From Candidatus Ancillula prorhinotermitis (GTDB lineage Bacteria; Actinomycetota; Actinomycetes; Actinomycetales; Bifidobacteriaceae), in assembly GCA_031280795.1 (NCBI GenBank), contig JAITGF010000008.1:1-24656 (forward strand): a stretch of 24,656 bases of DNA, read 5' to 3'. Both the position numbers and the translations under genes were made by a program. Positions 7,298 through 14,714 of this stretch are shown in pieces. The notes beneath the pieces are model-generated. The model did not search any database, had not been told where the DNA came from, and saw only the letters and a list, made by a program, of their open reading frames with translations. How positions within the stretch are numbered: position 1 is the stretch's first letter; every line of letters begins with the position of its first letter.

Positions 7298-8050
7298 TTG
7301 GGATTAAAGCGTAAAGAGCACGCTAAAATATATAAGCTAATCGGAGCTGTACTTTTTCTTACGCTTTGGACCTTTCTTGCCGAAGTCACTCTAAAGGGTA
7401 AATACGTATTGCTAAACCCTTTCGAGACCTTACTGTCAATCATGAAGCTCGGGAAGGAACGTGAATTCTGGCTGGCATTTTTTCAGACTGTGGAATCCTC
7501 ATTCGTTTCGTTTTTGGTGGCTTTTACAATTGCTTTTTCTTTAAGCGTTCTTGCTCATCGCTTCTACAATTTACGGCACATCTTAGCGCCCTTGATCACA
7601 ACTTTTAGGTCTGCACCAACTATTGCAGTGATTTTGATTCTTTTAATGACGATACCTTGGGGTCTGCTAACATTTTGCATAGCGTTTTTGGTCACTTTTC
7701 CGCTACTTTTCTCCAATATCTTAGCAAGCATCGAGTCCGTACCTTGTGGCGAGTTAGAAGCTGGACGTTCTTTGGGCATGCGTTTTCTGCAACGAACTCG
7801 CTTTGTGTATGTGCCAAACATGCGCGTACACCTTTGGGCAAACATTACCGCCGCCTTCGGACTCAATTTGAAAGTGGTTATCGCTGCTGAAGTTTTAGGA
7901 ATCCCTAGCGTTTCGATTGGCTTTGAAATTATGCGGCACAAGCAAATGCTCGACTACCAGACCTCCTTTACCTACCTCTGCGTAGCTGTATTGCTGGCCT
8001 GGGGGTGCGATAAGCTTTTGAAAGCGATCGGAAAGCGTTTCAAAATCTGA
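7298..8050 (+). CDS. ABC transporter permease, BPD/SsuC-like
   Basis: A 250-aa integral membrane protein with about six hydrophobic segments. The loop ELEAGRSLGMRFLQRTRFVYVPNM corresponds to the EAA motif that contacts the ATPase. Composition and partner suggest the SsuC/ThiX-type permease that works with the preceding binding protein. No ATPase gene is present in this window. Start: TTG 7298 is the only canonical codon in frame, since an in-frame TGA lies at 7289. An ATG at 7293 and a 15-codon frame from ATG 7260 (with GGAAG before it) run into this gene one base out of frame; one extra T in the TTT run at 7297-7299 would connect them. The true N-terminus is therefore uncertain. Confidence 0.85.
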   Translation: MGLKRKEHAKIYKLIGAVLFLTLWTFLAEVTLKGKYVLLNPFETLLSIMKLGKEREFWLAFFQTVESSFVSFLVAFTIAFSLSVLAHRFYNLRHILAPLITTFRSAPTIAVILILLMTIPWGLLTFCIAFLVTFPLLFSNILASIESVPCGELEAGRSLGMRFLQRTRFVYVPNMRVHLWANITAAFGLNLKVVIAAEVLGIPSVSIGFEIMRHKQMLDYQTSFTYLCVAVLLAWGCDKLLKAIGKRFKI

Positions 8051-8056
8051 AAGGCA

Positions 8057-8091
8057 GTGCACGAGCTGTGGATGTGTGATATACTTATATT
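8057..8091 (+). promoter_or_regulatory. Leaderless promoter of the amino acid transporter gene
   Basis: GTGCAC (8057-8062), 17-nt spacer, then TGA (8077-8079) and TATACT (8080-8085), then 6 nt to GTG 8092. It follows the typical geometry of this window, with a one-base change in the -10 and a GTG start. Confidence 0.7.
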
Positions 8092-9603
8092 GTGAGCCTA
8101 CTTAGAAGACCGACGCTTGAGTATACCTTAAGCTCCCAGGCGGACGGCAAAAGGCGTTTGACGCGCAATCTTACGTGGATAAATATTGCTACGCTCGGAG
8201 TGTCAATGTGCGTTGGTGCTGGTATTTTTTCAGTCGGCGCTAAAGTCATCGCTAACGAAGCTGGCCCAAGTGCTATTATCTCCTTTTTGATAGCGGGGGC
8301 GGCATGTGCGCTAGCAGCGATGTGCTACGCTGAGTTTTCGTCCACGATACCTATAGCAGGTTCAGCATACACATATTCATACTCAACGCTTGGTGAAATA
8401 GTAGCCTGGATTGTAGGGTGGAATTTAATACTTGAGCTCTTCATGGCGGCATCAGTAATCCTTAAGTACTGGTCAGAGTATTTCTTCACTTTTGTCGAGC
8501 TATTTGGCGGTAAAATCGCACATACTATAGGTTCTAGAGTATTAGCTATCGAGTGGCCGATCTTAATCGGAGCAGTGCTCTTCACGACAATGTTAGTAAT
8601 TGGTACCAAGTTTTCAACGCGTTTTGCAACGATTTTCGTAATCATCAAAGTGTCAGTCATCATCTTCATCGTCGTAAATGGTTTCCGGTTCTTCAACCCT
8701 GCCAATTTAACGCCATTTATACCACCGGCTCAGCCACTCGACCAGTCAAGTTCGGGCGTGCTTGATCAAACATTGATTTCATTTATCTTCGGCCAAGCGC
8801 CAGAGCGTTTTGGCGTGTTTGGTATTTTTGCTGGAGCAGTGATAGTAATCTTTGCCTTTGTCGGGTTCGACACCGCCGCAACGGTCGCTGAGGAGACAAA
8901 AAACCCGAAGCGTAACGTCCCGCTGGGATTATTTGTCGGTGTAGCGATTGTGACTTTACTTTACATTCTGACAGCTCTAGTCACAGCTGGCATGGTTCCA
9001 CACACTGCTTTTGCCGAGTTTGCTAAAACACATCCTGACTCAACGCCTACTTTAGCTACAGCTTTCCAGATAGTTGGTGAAGATTGGGTGGGGGCACTTT
9101 CCGCCTTCGGTATATTCGTCGGGCTTACCTCGGTGGTCCCAGTTTGTCTGCTTGGGCTCTCACGGGTCGTCTTCGCAATGTCGCGCGACGGTCTTATGCC
9201 ACGTTGGGTTTCGGTGACGTCAAAACGTTTTTCAACACCATATCGTATAAACATAATTGCTGGCGTTCTGGCGTTCTTTGTGGCATCGTTTACCAGTATC
9301 GAGTTACTTTCAGATATGATCAATATCGGGACACTTTCCGCATTTATAGTGGTGTCATTTTCAGTGCCAATTTTGCGGAAGTTACATCGGGAAAAAGATG
9401 ACGATGGCTTCAAAGTGCCATTTTCCCCAGTGCTACCGATCGTGTCAGGTTGCGTATGCGTATGGCTAGCCCTTAACCTTGCGATAGAAACGTGGATGGC
9501 GTTTGGTATCTGGCTAGTTGCCGGGCTTACCTTTTATCTAGCCTACGGAAGGCGTAAATCGATTTTAGCCAAGCGCCCTGAGCACATAGCTAAAGATAAT
9601 TAA
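8092..9603 (+). CDS. APC-family amino acid permease (cationic amino acid transporter-like)
   Basis: A 503-aa polytopic membrane protein with about twelve hydrophobic segments. The first segment has GAGIFSVGAKVI, the unwound GxG substrate-binding part of APC transporters. The next region (AMCYAEFSSTIPIAGSAYTY) and the later FVGFDTAATVAEETKNPKRN are characteristic of the CAT/YfnA branch, and SRVVFAMSRDGLMPRW is the usual loop. It should import or exchange an amino acid across the cytoplasmic membrane; the substrate is not readable. The start is GTG 8092, six nucleotides after an extended -10, which suggests a leaderless GTG mRNA. It forms its own transcription unit and converges on gltX with 34 bp between the stops. 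Confidence 0.92.
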   Translation: MSLLRRPTLEYTLSSQADGKRRLTRNLTWINIATLGVSMCVGAGIFSVGAKVIANEAGPSAIISFLIAGAACALAAMCYAEFSSTIPIAGSAYTYSYSTLGEIVAWIVGWNLILELFMAASVILKYWSEYFFTFVELFGGKIAHTIGSRVLAIEWPILIGAVLFTTMLVIGTKFSTRFATIFVIIKVSVIIFIVVNGFRFFNPANLTPFIPPAQPLDQSSSGVLDQTLISFIFGQAPERFGVFGIFAGAVIVIFAFVGFDTAATVAEETKNPKRNVPLGLFVGVAIVTLLYILTALVTAGMVPHTAFAEFAKTHPDSTPTLATAFQIVGEDWVGALSAFGIFVGLTSVVPVCLLGLSRVVFAMSRDGLMPRWVSVTSKRFSTPYRINIIAGVLAFFVASFTSIELLSDMINIGTLSAFIVVSFSVPILRKLHREKDDDGFKVPFSPVLPIVSGCVCVWLALNLAIETWMAFGIWLVAGLTFYLAYGRRKSILAKRPEHIAKDN

Positions 9604-9608
9604 CACCT

Positions 9609-9623
9609 TAAACTACGAGTTTA
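9609..9623. terminator. Short AT-rich hairpin between convergent genes
   Basis: TAAACT (9609-9614) and AGTTTA (9618-9623) form a perfect 6-bp stem with a 3-nt loop in the 34-bp gap between the transporter and gltX. It might end transcription in both directions, but it is weak and has no long T tract. Confidence 0.25.
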
Positions 9624-9637
9624 TAAATTAGCTCTAT

Positions 9638-11275
9638 TTATGCGCCAGCTAATGCGTTCAGACGATCAAGCACTTTCGCTTTCCCTATTATTTCCATCGA
9701 TTCAAAAAGTGGTGGAGAGACGCTACGCCCTGATATGCCGACTCGAAGTGGTGTGAAAGCAAATCGTGGTTTCAAATTCAAGCTGTTAGGTCGTGCAGCT
9801 TCGCCTTCTTGTGGCAAGCATAACGCTTCCTCTAGAACGCTATGCAAATGTTCATGCTTGAAATTAGATACATCTACATCTTCAAGTTCAATGATAGCAC
9901 GCTGCACTATTTTCTCCCAATCGGGAACTTTATCAAGTTGCTTTTGGGCATCTTGTTCGATTTCGATTGTCTCTTGGAGCATGAACCCAAGCATTCCGCG
10001 AGCTTGTGAGAGTAAGGAAATACGCTCTTGAATCAACGGGGCACCCAAATCGAGCACGCGCTTTTCGTCTGCGGTGAGCTCTGCGTATTCTGGAGATGAT
10101 ACTAGCGGCTCATGCACTTGCAGTTTTGGTAAATCTGGTTCGTTTTTAGCAATGTCTTGTAGCAGGGTTAAAGACGCAAAATCCTTTGATACTGAACCGT
10201 GTAAGTAGGGCACAAGGCGGGACTTAAAATCTTCAGTATCAAGACGCCGGATATGATCAGCATTTATGGCAATGCACTTTTTGAGGTCGAAACGTGCAGG
10301 GTTCGCTAGAACATCAGCAGGGTTGAATTTCTCGATCAGCTCATCAGTGTCAAATACATCGCGATCGGCTGCAATCGACCATCCGAGTAGTGCTAAGTAG
10401 TTAATCATCCCTTCGGGAATCATACCATTTTCTCGGTGCAAGAAGAGGTTTGACTCAGGGTCGCGCTTCGAAAGCTTTTTGTTACCTTCACCCATCACAT
10501 ATGGTAAGTGCCCAAACTGTGGCATCTCCTTAGCGATTCCGAGCTCTAGCAAATAGCGATAAAGGACGACTTGACGTGGTGTGCTAGAAAGGAGGTCTTC
10601 ACCGCGTAAGATGCAGTTTATTCGCATCAAAGCGTCGTCTACCGGATTTACCAGCGTATACAATGGCGCACCTGAGCCGCGCACTATAACATAGTCCGGA
10701 ATTGTCCCAGCTTTGAAAGTGACTTCACCGCGCACAATGTCGTTAAAAGTGATATCTTCATCAGGCATTTTTAGGCGTATAGTTGCTTCGCGCCCCTCAT
10801 CTTCAAAAGCTGCAATCTCTTCATGCGTCAATGTGCGGTCAAAACCATCATACCCCATCTGTATAGGTCGACCATTAGCCTTATTGCGCGCGTCAATCTC
10901 TTCTTTGGTGGAAAACGACTTGTAGGCGAATCCAGCTTCGAGTAGCTGGTCAGTCACTTTCTTGTAGATGTCCATACGCTGGCTTTGGCGGTAAGGCGCG
11001 TCCGGGCCACCGACTTCAACGCCTTCATCCCAAGTCATTCCTAGCCACTTCAGCGCTTCGAGAATCATTTTGTAACTATCTTCACTATCGCGCTCAGCAT
11101 CAGTGTCTTCAATGCGGAAGATGAATTTACCGCCACCGTTTAGGGCACGGTTTTTCGCCCACACCCAATTGAACAAGCAAGAGCGGACTAGACCTACATG
11201 TGGAGTGCCAGTTGGAGAGGGGCAGAAGCGGACGCGAACCTCATTATTGTGCGTATTAGTTGAATCGTTTACCAT
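9638..11275 (-). CDS. gltX: Glutamyl-tRNA synthetase
   Basis: GltX charges tRNA-Glu (and in many bacteria also tRNA-Gln). The class I catalytic core shows RFCPSPTGTPHVGLVRS, where HVGL (26-29) is the HIGH box, FRIEDTDAERD, and GNKKLSKRDPES with KLSKR as the KMSKS loop. The length of 545 aa is somewhat above common bacterial GltX but normal for an all-alpha C-terminal anticodon domain. I start it at ATG 11275 rather than the earlier in-frame ATG at 11293, because the latter falls upstream of the -10 (TATATA or the overlapping TATAAT). Divergent from hisA and convergent with the transporter gene, so it is monocistronic. Confidence 0.96.
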   Translation of the reverse strand: MVNDSTNTHNNEVRVRFCPSPTGTPHVGLVRSCLFNWVWAKNRALNGGGKFIFRIEDTDAERDSEDSYKMILEALKWLGMTWDEGVEVGGPDAPYRQSQRMDIYKKVTDQLLEAGFAYKSFSTKEEIDARNKANGRPIQMGYDGFDRTLTHEEIAAFEDEGREATIRLKMPDEDITFNDIVRGEVTFKAGTIPDYVIVRGSGAPLYTLVNPVDDALMRINCILRGEDLLSSTPRQVVLYRYLLELGIAKEMPQFGHLPYVMGEGNKKLSKRDPESNLFLHRENGMIPEGMINYLALLGWSIAADRDVFDTDELIEKFNPADVLANPARFDLKKCIAINADHIRRLDTEDFKSRLVPYLHGSVSKDFASLTLLQDIAKNEPDLPKLQVHEPLVSSPEYAELTADEKRVLDLGAPLIQERISLLSQARGMLGFMLQETIEIEQDAQKQLDKVPDWEKIVQRAIIELEDVDVSNFKHEHLHSVLEEALCLPQEGEAARPNSLNLKPRFAFTPLRVGISGRSVSPPLFESMEIIGKAKVLDRLNALAGA

Positions 11276-11310
11276 ATATATATTATATATCATTTTCTAA
11301 CTTCGCGTGC
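11276..11310 (-). promoter_or_regulatory. Leaderless promoter of gltX
   Basis: On the minus strand: ATGCAC (11310-11305), 17-nt spacer, TGA (11290-11288) plus TATATA (11287-11282), six nucleotides, ATG 11275. A TATAAT at 11285-11280 overlaps and is an alternative -10 with a shorter spacing. The -35-like box lies in one arm of the palindrome at 11303-11335. Confidence 0.65.
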
Positions 11311-11335
11311 ATATGGAAATAAATTCGATATGCAC
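11303..11335. repeat. 10-bp inverted repeat upstream of gltX
   Basis: GCGTGCATAT (11303-11312) and ATATGCACGC (11326-11335) are perfect complements separated by 13 nt. One arm covers the -35 position of gltX, so an operator is plausible; a hairpin in RNA read from upstream is the alternative. Confidence 0.7.
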
Positions 11336-11363
11336 GCACAGAAGAAAATATACATTCTAATAA

Positions 11364-11402
11364 AGGCGCAGCTCCGCGCCTCAACTCGGAGCTCTGCGAG
11401 GC
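11364..11402. repeat. Overlapping, mutually exclusive inverted repeats
   Basis: AGGCGC (11364-11369) pairs with GCGCCT (11376-11381). Alternatively CGCAGCTCCG (11367-11376) pairs with CGGAGC and TGCG (11387-11398) around a two-base bulge, and GCCTC (11378-11382) can pair with GAGGC (11398-11402). The GC-rich block stands out from its AT-rich flanks. It lies outside the predicted leaderless transcripts of both neighbours. Confidence 0.6.
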
Positions 11403-11414
11403 ACAAGTTAGGTG

Positions 11415-11432
11415 TAAAATTATTTAATTTTA
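11415..11432. repeat. AT-rich palindrome upstream of hisA
   Basis: TAAAATTA (11415-11422) and TAATTTTA (11425-11432) are perfect complements with a 2-nt centre. They lie about 43 bp upstream of the hisA -10, a position suited to a regulator site. Confidence 0.65.
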
Positions 11433-11448
11433 CTCTGCTTTTCTAGCG

Positions 11449-11460
11449 CTGTGCGCACAG
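11449..11460. promoter_or_regulatory. 12-bp perfect palindrome over the hisA -35 region
   Basis: CTGTGCGCACAG is a gapless 12-bp palindrome ending 14 bp before the -10 of hisA, so it covers the -35 position. It may be a repressor or activator site, or a variant of the TGCAC box seen at other promoters. Confidence 0.55.
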
Positions 11461-11488
11461 GCGAATACGTGTGGTATAATATTCATAT
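11451..11488 (+). promoter_or_regulatory. Promoter of the hisA-miaB-miaA unit, leaderless or nearly so
   Basis: TGG (11472-11474) plus TATAAT (11475-11480), then 8 nt to ATG 11489. In the -35 position stands the GTGCGCAC core of the palindrome at 11449-11460 instead of a clean GTGCAC. Confidence 0.65.
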
Positions 11489-12298
11489 ATGAGTTACTTT
11501 TCACTGTTGCCTGCCATTGATGTGCAGGATGGTAATGCTGTGCGCCTTTTGCGCGGCGAGATTAACGATAAGACTAACTATGGTAACCCGATAGATGTTG
11601 CACATGAATTTGTTAGTATTTTCCAGAACTTCCCCACATTGCTTGAGGGTGGTAATATCTGGGTGCATCTAGTCGACCTCAACGCAGCATTTGGCAATGG
11701 AAGTAACGCTGAAGTGATTGCCGAAGTCTGCACATTTTTGAGTAACCATAACGTACAAGTGGAGCTGTCGGGTGGCATCCGAGATGATGATTCATTAGAG
11801 CGGGCACTGAAATTAGGCGCTGCAAGGGTAAATATCGGTACAGCCGCTCTTGAAGATCCGTCTTGGACGGCACGCGTGCTTGGCGCTCATGCTGAAAAGG
11901 TTGGGGTCGGTCTTGATACGCGTGGAGAAACTTTGAGCGCGCGAGGCTGGACAAAAGATGGTGGAAATATTTGGGAAGTGGCTAAACGGTTAATCTCAGA
12001 CGGTGCGAAGCGCTTCGTCATCACTGACGTCACCAAAGACGGCACTTTGCAAGGTGTCAACACTGAGCTTTTAGAAAGAATGGCAGAGCTCATTCAAGAG
12101 AACAGCGCTGACGTTAAGATTACTGCTAGTGGTGGAGTGTCTAAGCTAGAAGATATCCAAAAGTGCATTGAACTGCAGTCTAAAACCGGCGGCTTAGTGG
12201 ACTCGGCCATCTTCGGCAAAGCACTGTACGCTAAGCAGTTCACCTTAGATGAGGCTTTAAGTCTAGTGGAAAATGTAAGCGGGCAGAGCAATGGATAG
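11489..12298 (+). CDS. hisA: Phosphoribosyl isomerase HisA, PriA-type (possibly also TrpF activity)
   Basis: HisA isomerises ProFAR in histidine synthesis. In actinobacteria the PriA form also isomerises phosphoribosylanthranilate for tryptophan. The protein is 269 aa, slightly longer than common. The catalytic pair is Asp11 (PAIDVQDG) and Asp180 ([10 protein letters not shown]). Arg19, [17 protein letters not shown] and the phosphate site TASGGVS are present, and Trp154 in [11 protein letters not shown] matches the Trp of PriA enzymes that allows the dual role. The dual role is inferred; it would be supported by absence of trpF elsewhere. No other his genes are near. The last 8 nt overlap miaB. 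This gene is unrelated to the primosome helicase also called PriA. Confidence 0.93.
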   Translation: MSYFSLLPAIDVQDGNAVRLLRGEINDKTNYGNPIDVAHEFVSIFQNFPTLLEGGNIWVHLVDLNAAFGNGSNAEVIAEVCTFLSNHNVQVELSGGIRDDDSLERALKLGAARVNIGTAALEDPSWTARVLGAHAEKVGVGLDTRGETLSARGWTKDGGNIWEVAKRLISDGAKRFVITDVTKDGTLQGVNTELLERMAELIQENSADVKITASGGVSKLEDIQKCIELQSKTGGLVDSAIFGKALYAKQFTLDEALSLVENVSGQSNG

Positions 12299-13712
12299 AC
12301 ACAAAATAACGCCGTCTGAAATCGTTACCAAGCCCACTGGCAAGTACTACGTGCAAACTCTGGGGTGTCAGATGAACGTGCATGATTCAGAGCGCATCGC
12401 AGGCGTTTTGGAAGAGACCGGCCTAAAACCTGGCACTGAAGCTGAAGCTGAAGCAGGGCTTGTCGATGTATTTGCCATCAATACATGCGCGGTGCGGGAG
12501 AACGCTGCCAACAAGCTTTATGGGCATTTAGGAAGGCTGATAAAGCTGAAGAAGGTTAACCCATTCTTGCAGGTAGCAGTCGGAGGGTGCTTGGCCCAGA
12601 AGGACCGTGATGAAATGGTGAAGCGTGCCCGTAACGTAGATGTTGTTTTTGGCACGCACAATCTGCAAGGTCTACCACGCCTGCTCGAAAAGTCGCGCGC
12701 CGAGAGTAAGGCCCAAGTTGAGATATTGCCTCGGCTAGTGGAGTTTCCTTCAAACTTGGCAGTGCATCGCTCAACGCCACATTCGGCTTGGGTGTCGATT
12801 TCTATGGGGTGTAACAACACCTGTACTTTTTGCATAGTGCCACATCTGCGCGGTAAGGAGCGCGACCGGAGCTCACGTGAAATACTTGCTGAAGTAGAGG
12901 AGTGCGTGAAGAATGGCGCGAAGGAGATTACTCTACTCGGTCAAAACGTCAATTCTTACGGATCCCAATTCGGGGATAGAGGAGCGTTCGCAAAGCTGCT
13001 CCGCGAGATGGGCCAATTTGAGTCGGCAGGTCTAAAACGCGTCCGCTTCACGTCTCCGCACCCTGCCTCATTCACAGGTGATGTCATTGAAGCAATGGCG
13101 GAAACCTCAAACGTTATGCCGAGCTTACATATGCCTCTGCAGTCAGGAAGCGACAGGATTTTGCGCCTGATGCGCCGCTCGTATATGTCCAGTAAATTCT
13201 TAGCTATTTTAGATAAGGTGCGAGATGCAATGCCTGAAGCTGGTATAACTACTGACATCATCGTAGGGTTCCCTAGCGAGACTGAAGACGATTTCAAAGA
13301 GACACTTCGCGTTGTCGAAGAAGCGCAGTTTTCTAGCGCATATACGTTTCAGTACTCAATAAGGCCTGGTACACCCGCTGCGACCATGCCTGACCAAGTA
13401 TCAAAAGATGTAGTACAAGAGAGGTTTGAGCGGCTTATCAAATTGCAAAATGATATCACACTTCGCCAGCAAAAGCTACTTGAAGGCAAGGTTCTAGAAG
13501 TTATGGTTTCAGGCAATACTGGGCGCAAAGATAATCAAGACCATCGTATTTCTGGCTACACTAAAGATGCGCGTCTAGTTCATTTTAGTAGCGCACACTC
13601 TAGTAGTAATGATTCCAGGATCGCAAAGAGTGAATTTTCGCCCGGAGAGCTCGTTGATGTTAAAATAACGCATGCCGCGCCCTTTCATCTACTTGGTGAA
13701 ACTATTGAGTAG
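12291..13712 (+). CDS. miaB: tRNA-2-methylthio-N6-dimethylallyladenosine synthase MiaB
   Basis: MiaB adds the methylthio group to i6A37 of tRNAs reading UNN codons. The 473-aa protein has the N-terminal methylthiotransferase domain with Cys26 (TLGCQMN), Cys66 (NTCAVRE) and Cys100 (VGGCLAQ) binding one 4Fe-4S cluster. The radical-SAM triad is Cys174, Cys178 and Cys181 ([10 protein letters not shown]), and a C-terminal TRAM-like domain follows. A GAAGCT hexanucleotide repeat around 12436-12455 encodes a short EAEAEA stretch in a variable loop. The ATG start overlaps the end of hisA by 8 nt. miaA, which makes its substrate base, follows directly. Confidence 0.96.
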   Translation: MDRHKITPSEIVTKPTGKYYVQTLGCQMNVHDSERIAGVLEETGLKPGTEAEAEAGLVDVFAINTCAVRENAANKLYGHLGRLIKLKKVNPFLQVAVGGCLAQKDRDEMVKRARNVDVVFGTHNLQGLPRLLEKSRAESKAQVEILPRLVEFPSNLAVHRSTPHSAWVSISMGCNNTCTFCIVPHLRGKERDRSSREILAEVEECVKNGAKEITLLGQNVNSYGSQFGDRGAFAKLLREMGQFESAGLKRVRFTSPHPASFTGDVIEAMAETSNVMPSLHMPLQSGSDRILRLMRRSYMSSKFLAILDKVRDAMPEAGITTDIIVGFPSETEDDFKETLRVVEEAQFSSAYTFQYSIRPGTPAATMPDQVSKDVVQERFERLIKLQNDITLRQQKLLEGKVLEVMVSGNTGRKDNQDHRISGYTKDARLVHFSSAHSSSNDSRIAKSEFSPGELVDVKITHAAPFHLLGETIE

Positions 13713-13740
13713 TCAGCTCCTGAGCTCAGCTTTAGAGCTG

Positions 13741-14700
13741 GTGGAGTTACGCTCTCCGCGTATTATCGCGATAGTTGGCCCGACTGCCACCGGTAAGTCC
13801 GACCTCGCGATTTCGTTAGCCAAAGCATTAAAAGAGCGAGGCGTTTCAAAAGGTGACGCAACCCAAAAGGTGTTGCCTCAGATAATCAACGCTGATTCTT
13901 ATGCCCGTTACCGCAAAATGGATATTGGCACCGCTAAAGTCGATCTTCAAACCCGCCTAGATTTGGAGCGGCAGTGGGGGGTGAAGCATTATCAAATTGA
14001 TGTGCTAGACCCGAGCGAAACTTCCACCGCACAAAGCTTTGCTGAATGTGTTAAAATAGAGATAGATGACATTTCGCAAAATGCGAACTCAACTTTAGGT
14101 GTGCCCATACTTTGTGGTGGCTCAGGTCTCTATGTGCGCTCAGTTTTAGACGGGTTTGAGTTCCAAAAGCAAGATGTAGCATTGCGAAAGTCACTTGAGA
14201 GCAGGCTTGAATGCGAAGGCGTCCACGCTTTATACATGGCTCTACGCGAAAAATCACCTGAAACTGCCGCTCACATTAGCCCTCAGAACGCCCGCAGAGT
14301 GATTCGCGCACTTGAATCTTTAGAGCTTCAAGGTACACATATCGCTACACTTCCGCAGTACACGTATGCTTACCCGAGCACTTTGCAAATCGGCCTTGAA
14401 ACCACTCGCGAAGAGTTGGATCGGCGTATTGATATAAGGACTAGTAAAATGCGCGAGCTAGGCTTGGTCAGCGAGGTAAGTGCACTTTATTCAAGCCAAA
14501 TGCTTGGTGAAACTGCTATAAAAGCAATCGGATACGCTGAAGTGGTTAGTTTTTTGAATAGCGGTACACACCCCGGAAATGGGCGCAAACTTGATCTAGA
14601 TGCTACATTTGAGCTGATTGCTACTCACACGAAGCGGTTGGTGCGACGCCAGCTCTCATGGTTTAAGCGCGACCCGCGAATCCACTGGCTTAAAGCATGA
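13741..14700 (+). CDS. miaA: tRNA dimethylallyltransferase MiaA
   Basis: MiaA attaches a dimethylallyl group to A37 of tRNAs, making i6A for MiaB. It has the P-loop AIVGPTATGKS at the N-terminus, the substrate region INADSYARYRKMDIGTAK, CGGSGLYVRSVLDGF, SPQNARRVIRALE and a C-terminal TKRLVRRQLSWFKRDPRIHW that contacts tRNA. From GTG 13741 it is 319 aa, the usual size. In-frame alternatives are ATG 13672 and GTG 13696 (both overlapping miaB) and TTG 13705; none has a strong ribosome site, so the start is open. The common motif reads Q-MD in IINADSxQxY, but here Ala replaces the usual Gln (DSYARYRKM). The gene converges on pknA with 14 bp between. Confidence 0.94.
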   Translation: MELRSPRIIAIVGPTATGKSDLAISLAKALKERGVSKGDATQKVLPQIINADSYARYRKMDIGTAKVDLQTRLDLERQWGVKHYQIDVLDPSETSTAQSFAECVKIEIDDISQNANSTLGVPILCGGSGLYVRSVLDGFEFQKQDVALRKSLESRLECEGVHALYMALREKSPETAAHISPQNARRVIRALESLELQGTHIATLPQYTYAYPSTLQIGLETTREELDRRIDIRTSKMRELGLVSEVSALYSSQMLGETAIKAIGYAEVVSFLNSGTHPGNGRKLDLDATFELIATHTKRLVRRQLSWFKRDPRIHWLKA

Positions 14701-14714
14701 GCTGCGTCTACAGG

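Noticed and set aside
11276..11488. T-box or other leader riboswitch for gltX or hisA
   Set aside because: Both genes appear leaderless, so the structured DNA is outside the transcripts, and no T-box sequence was seen.
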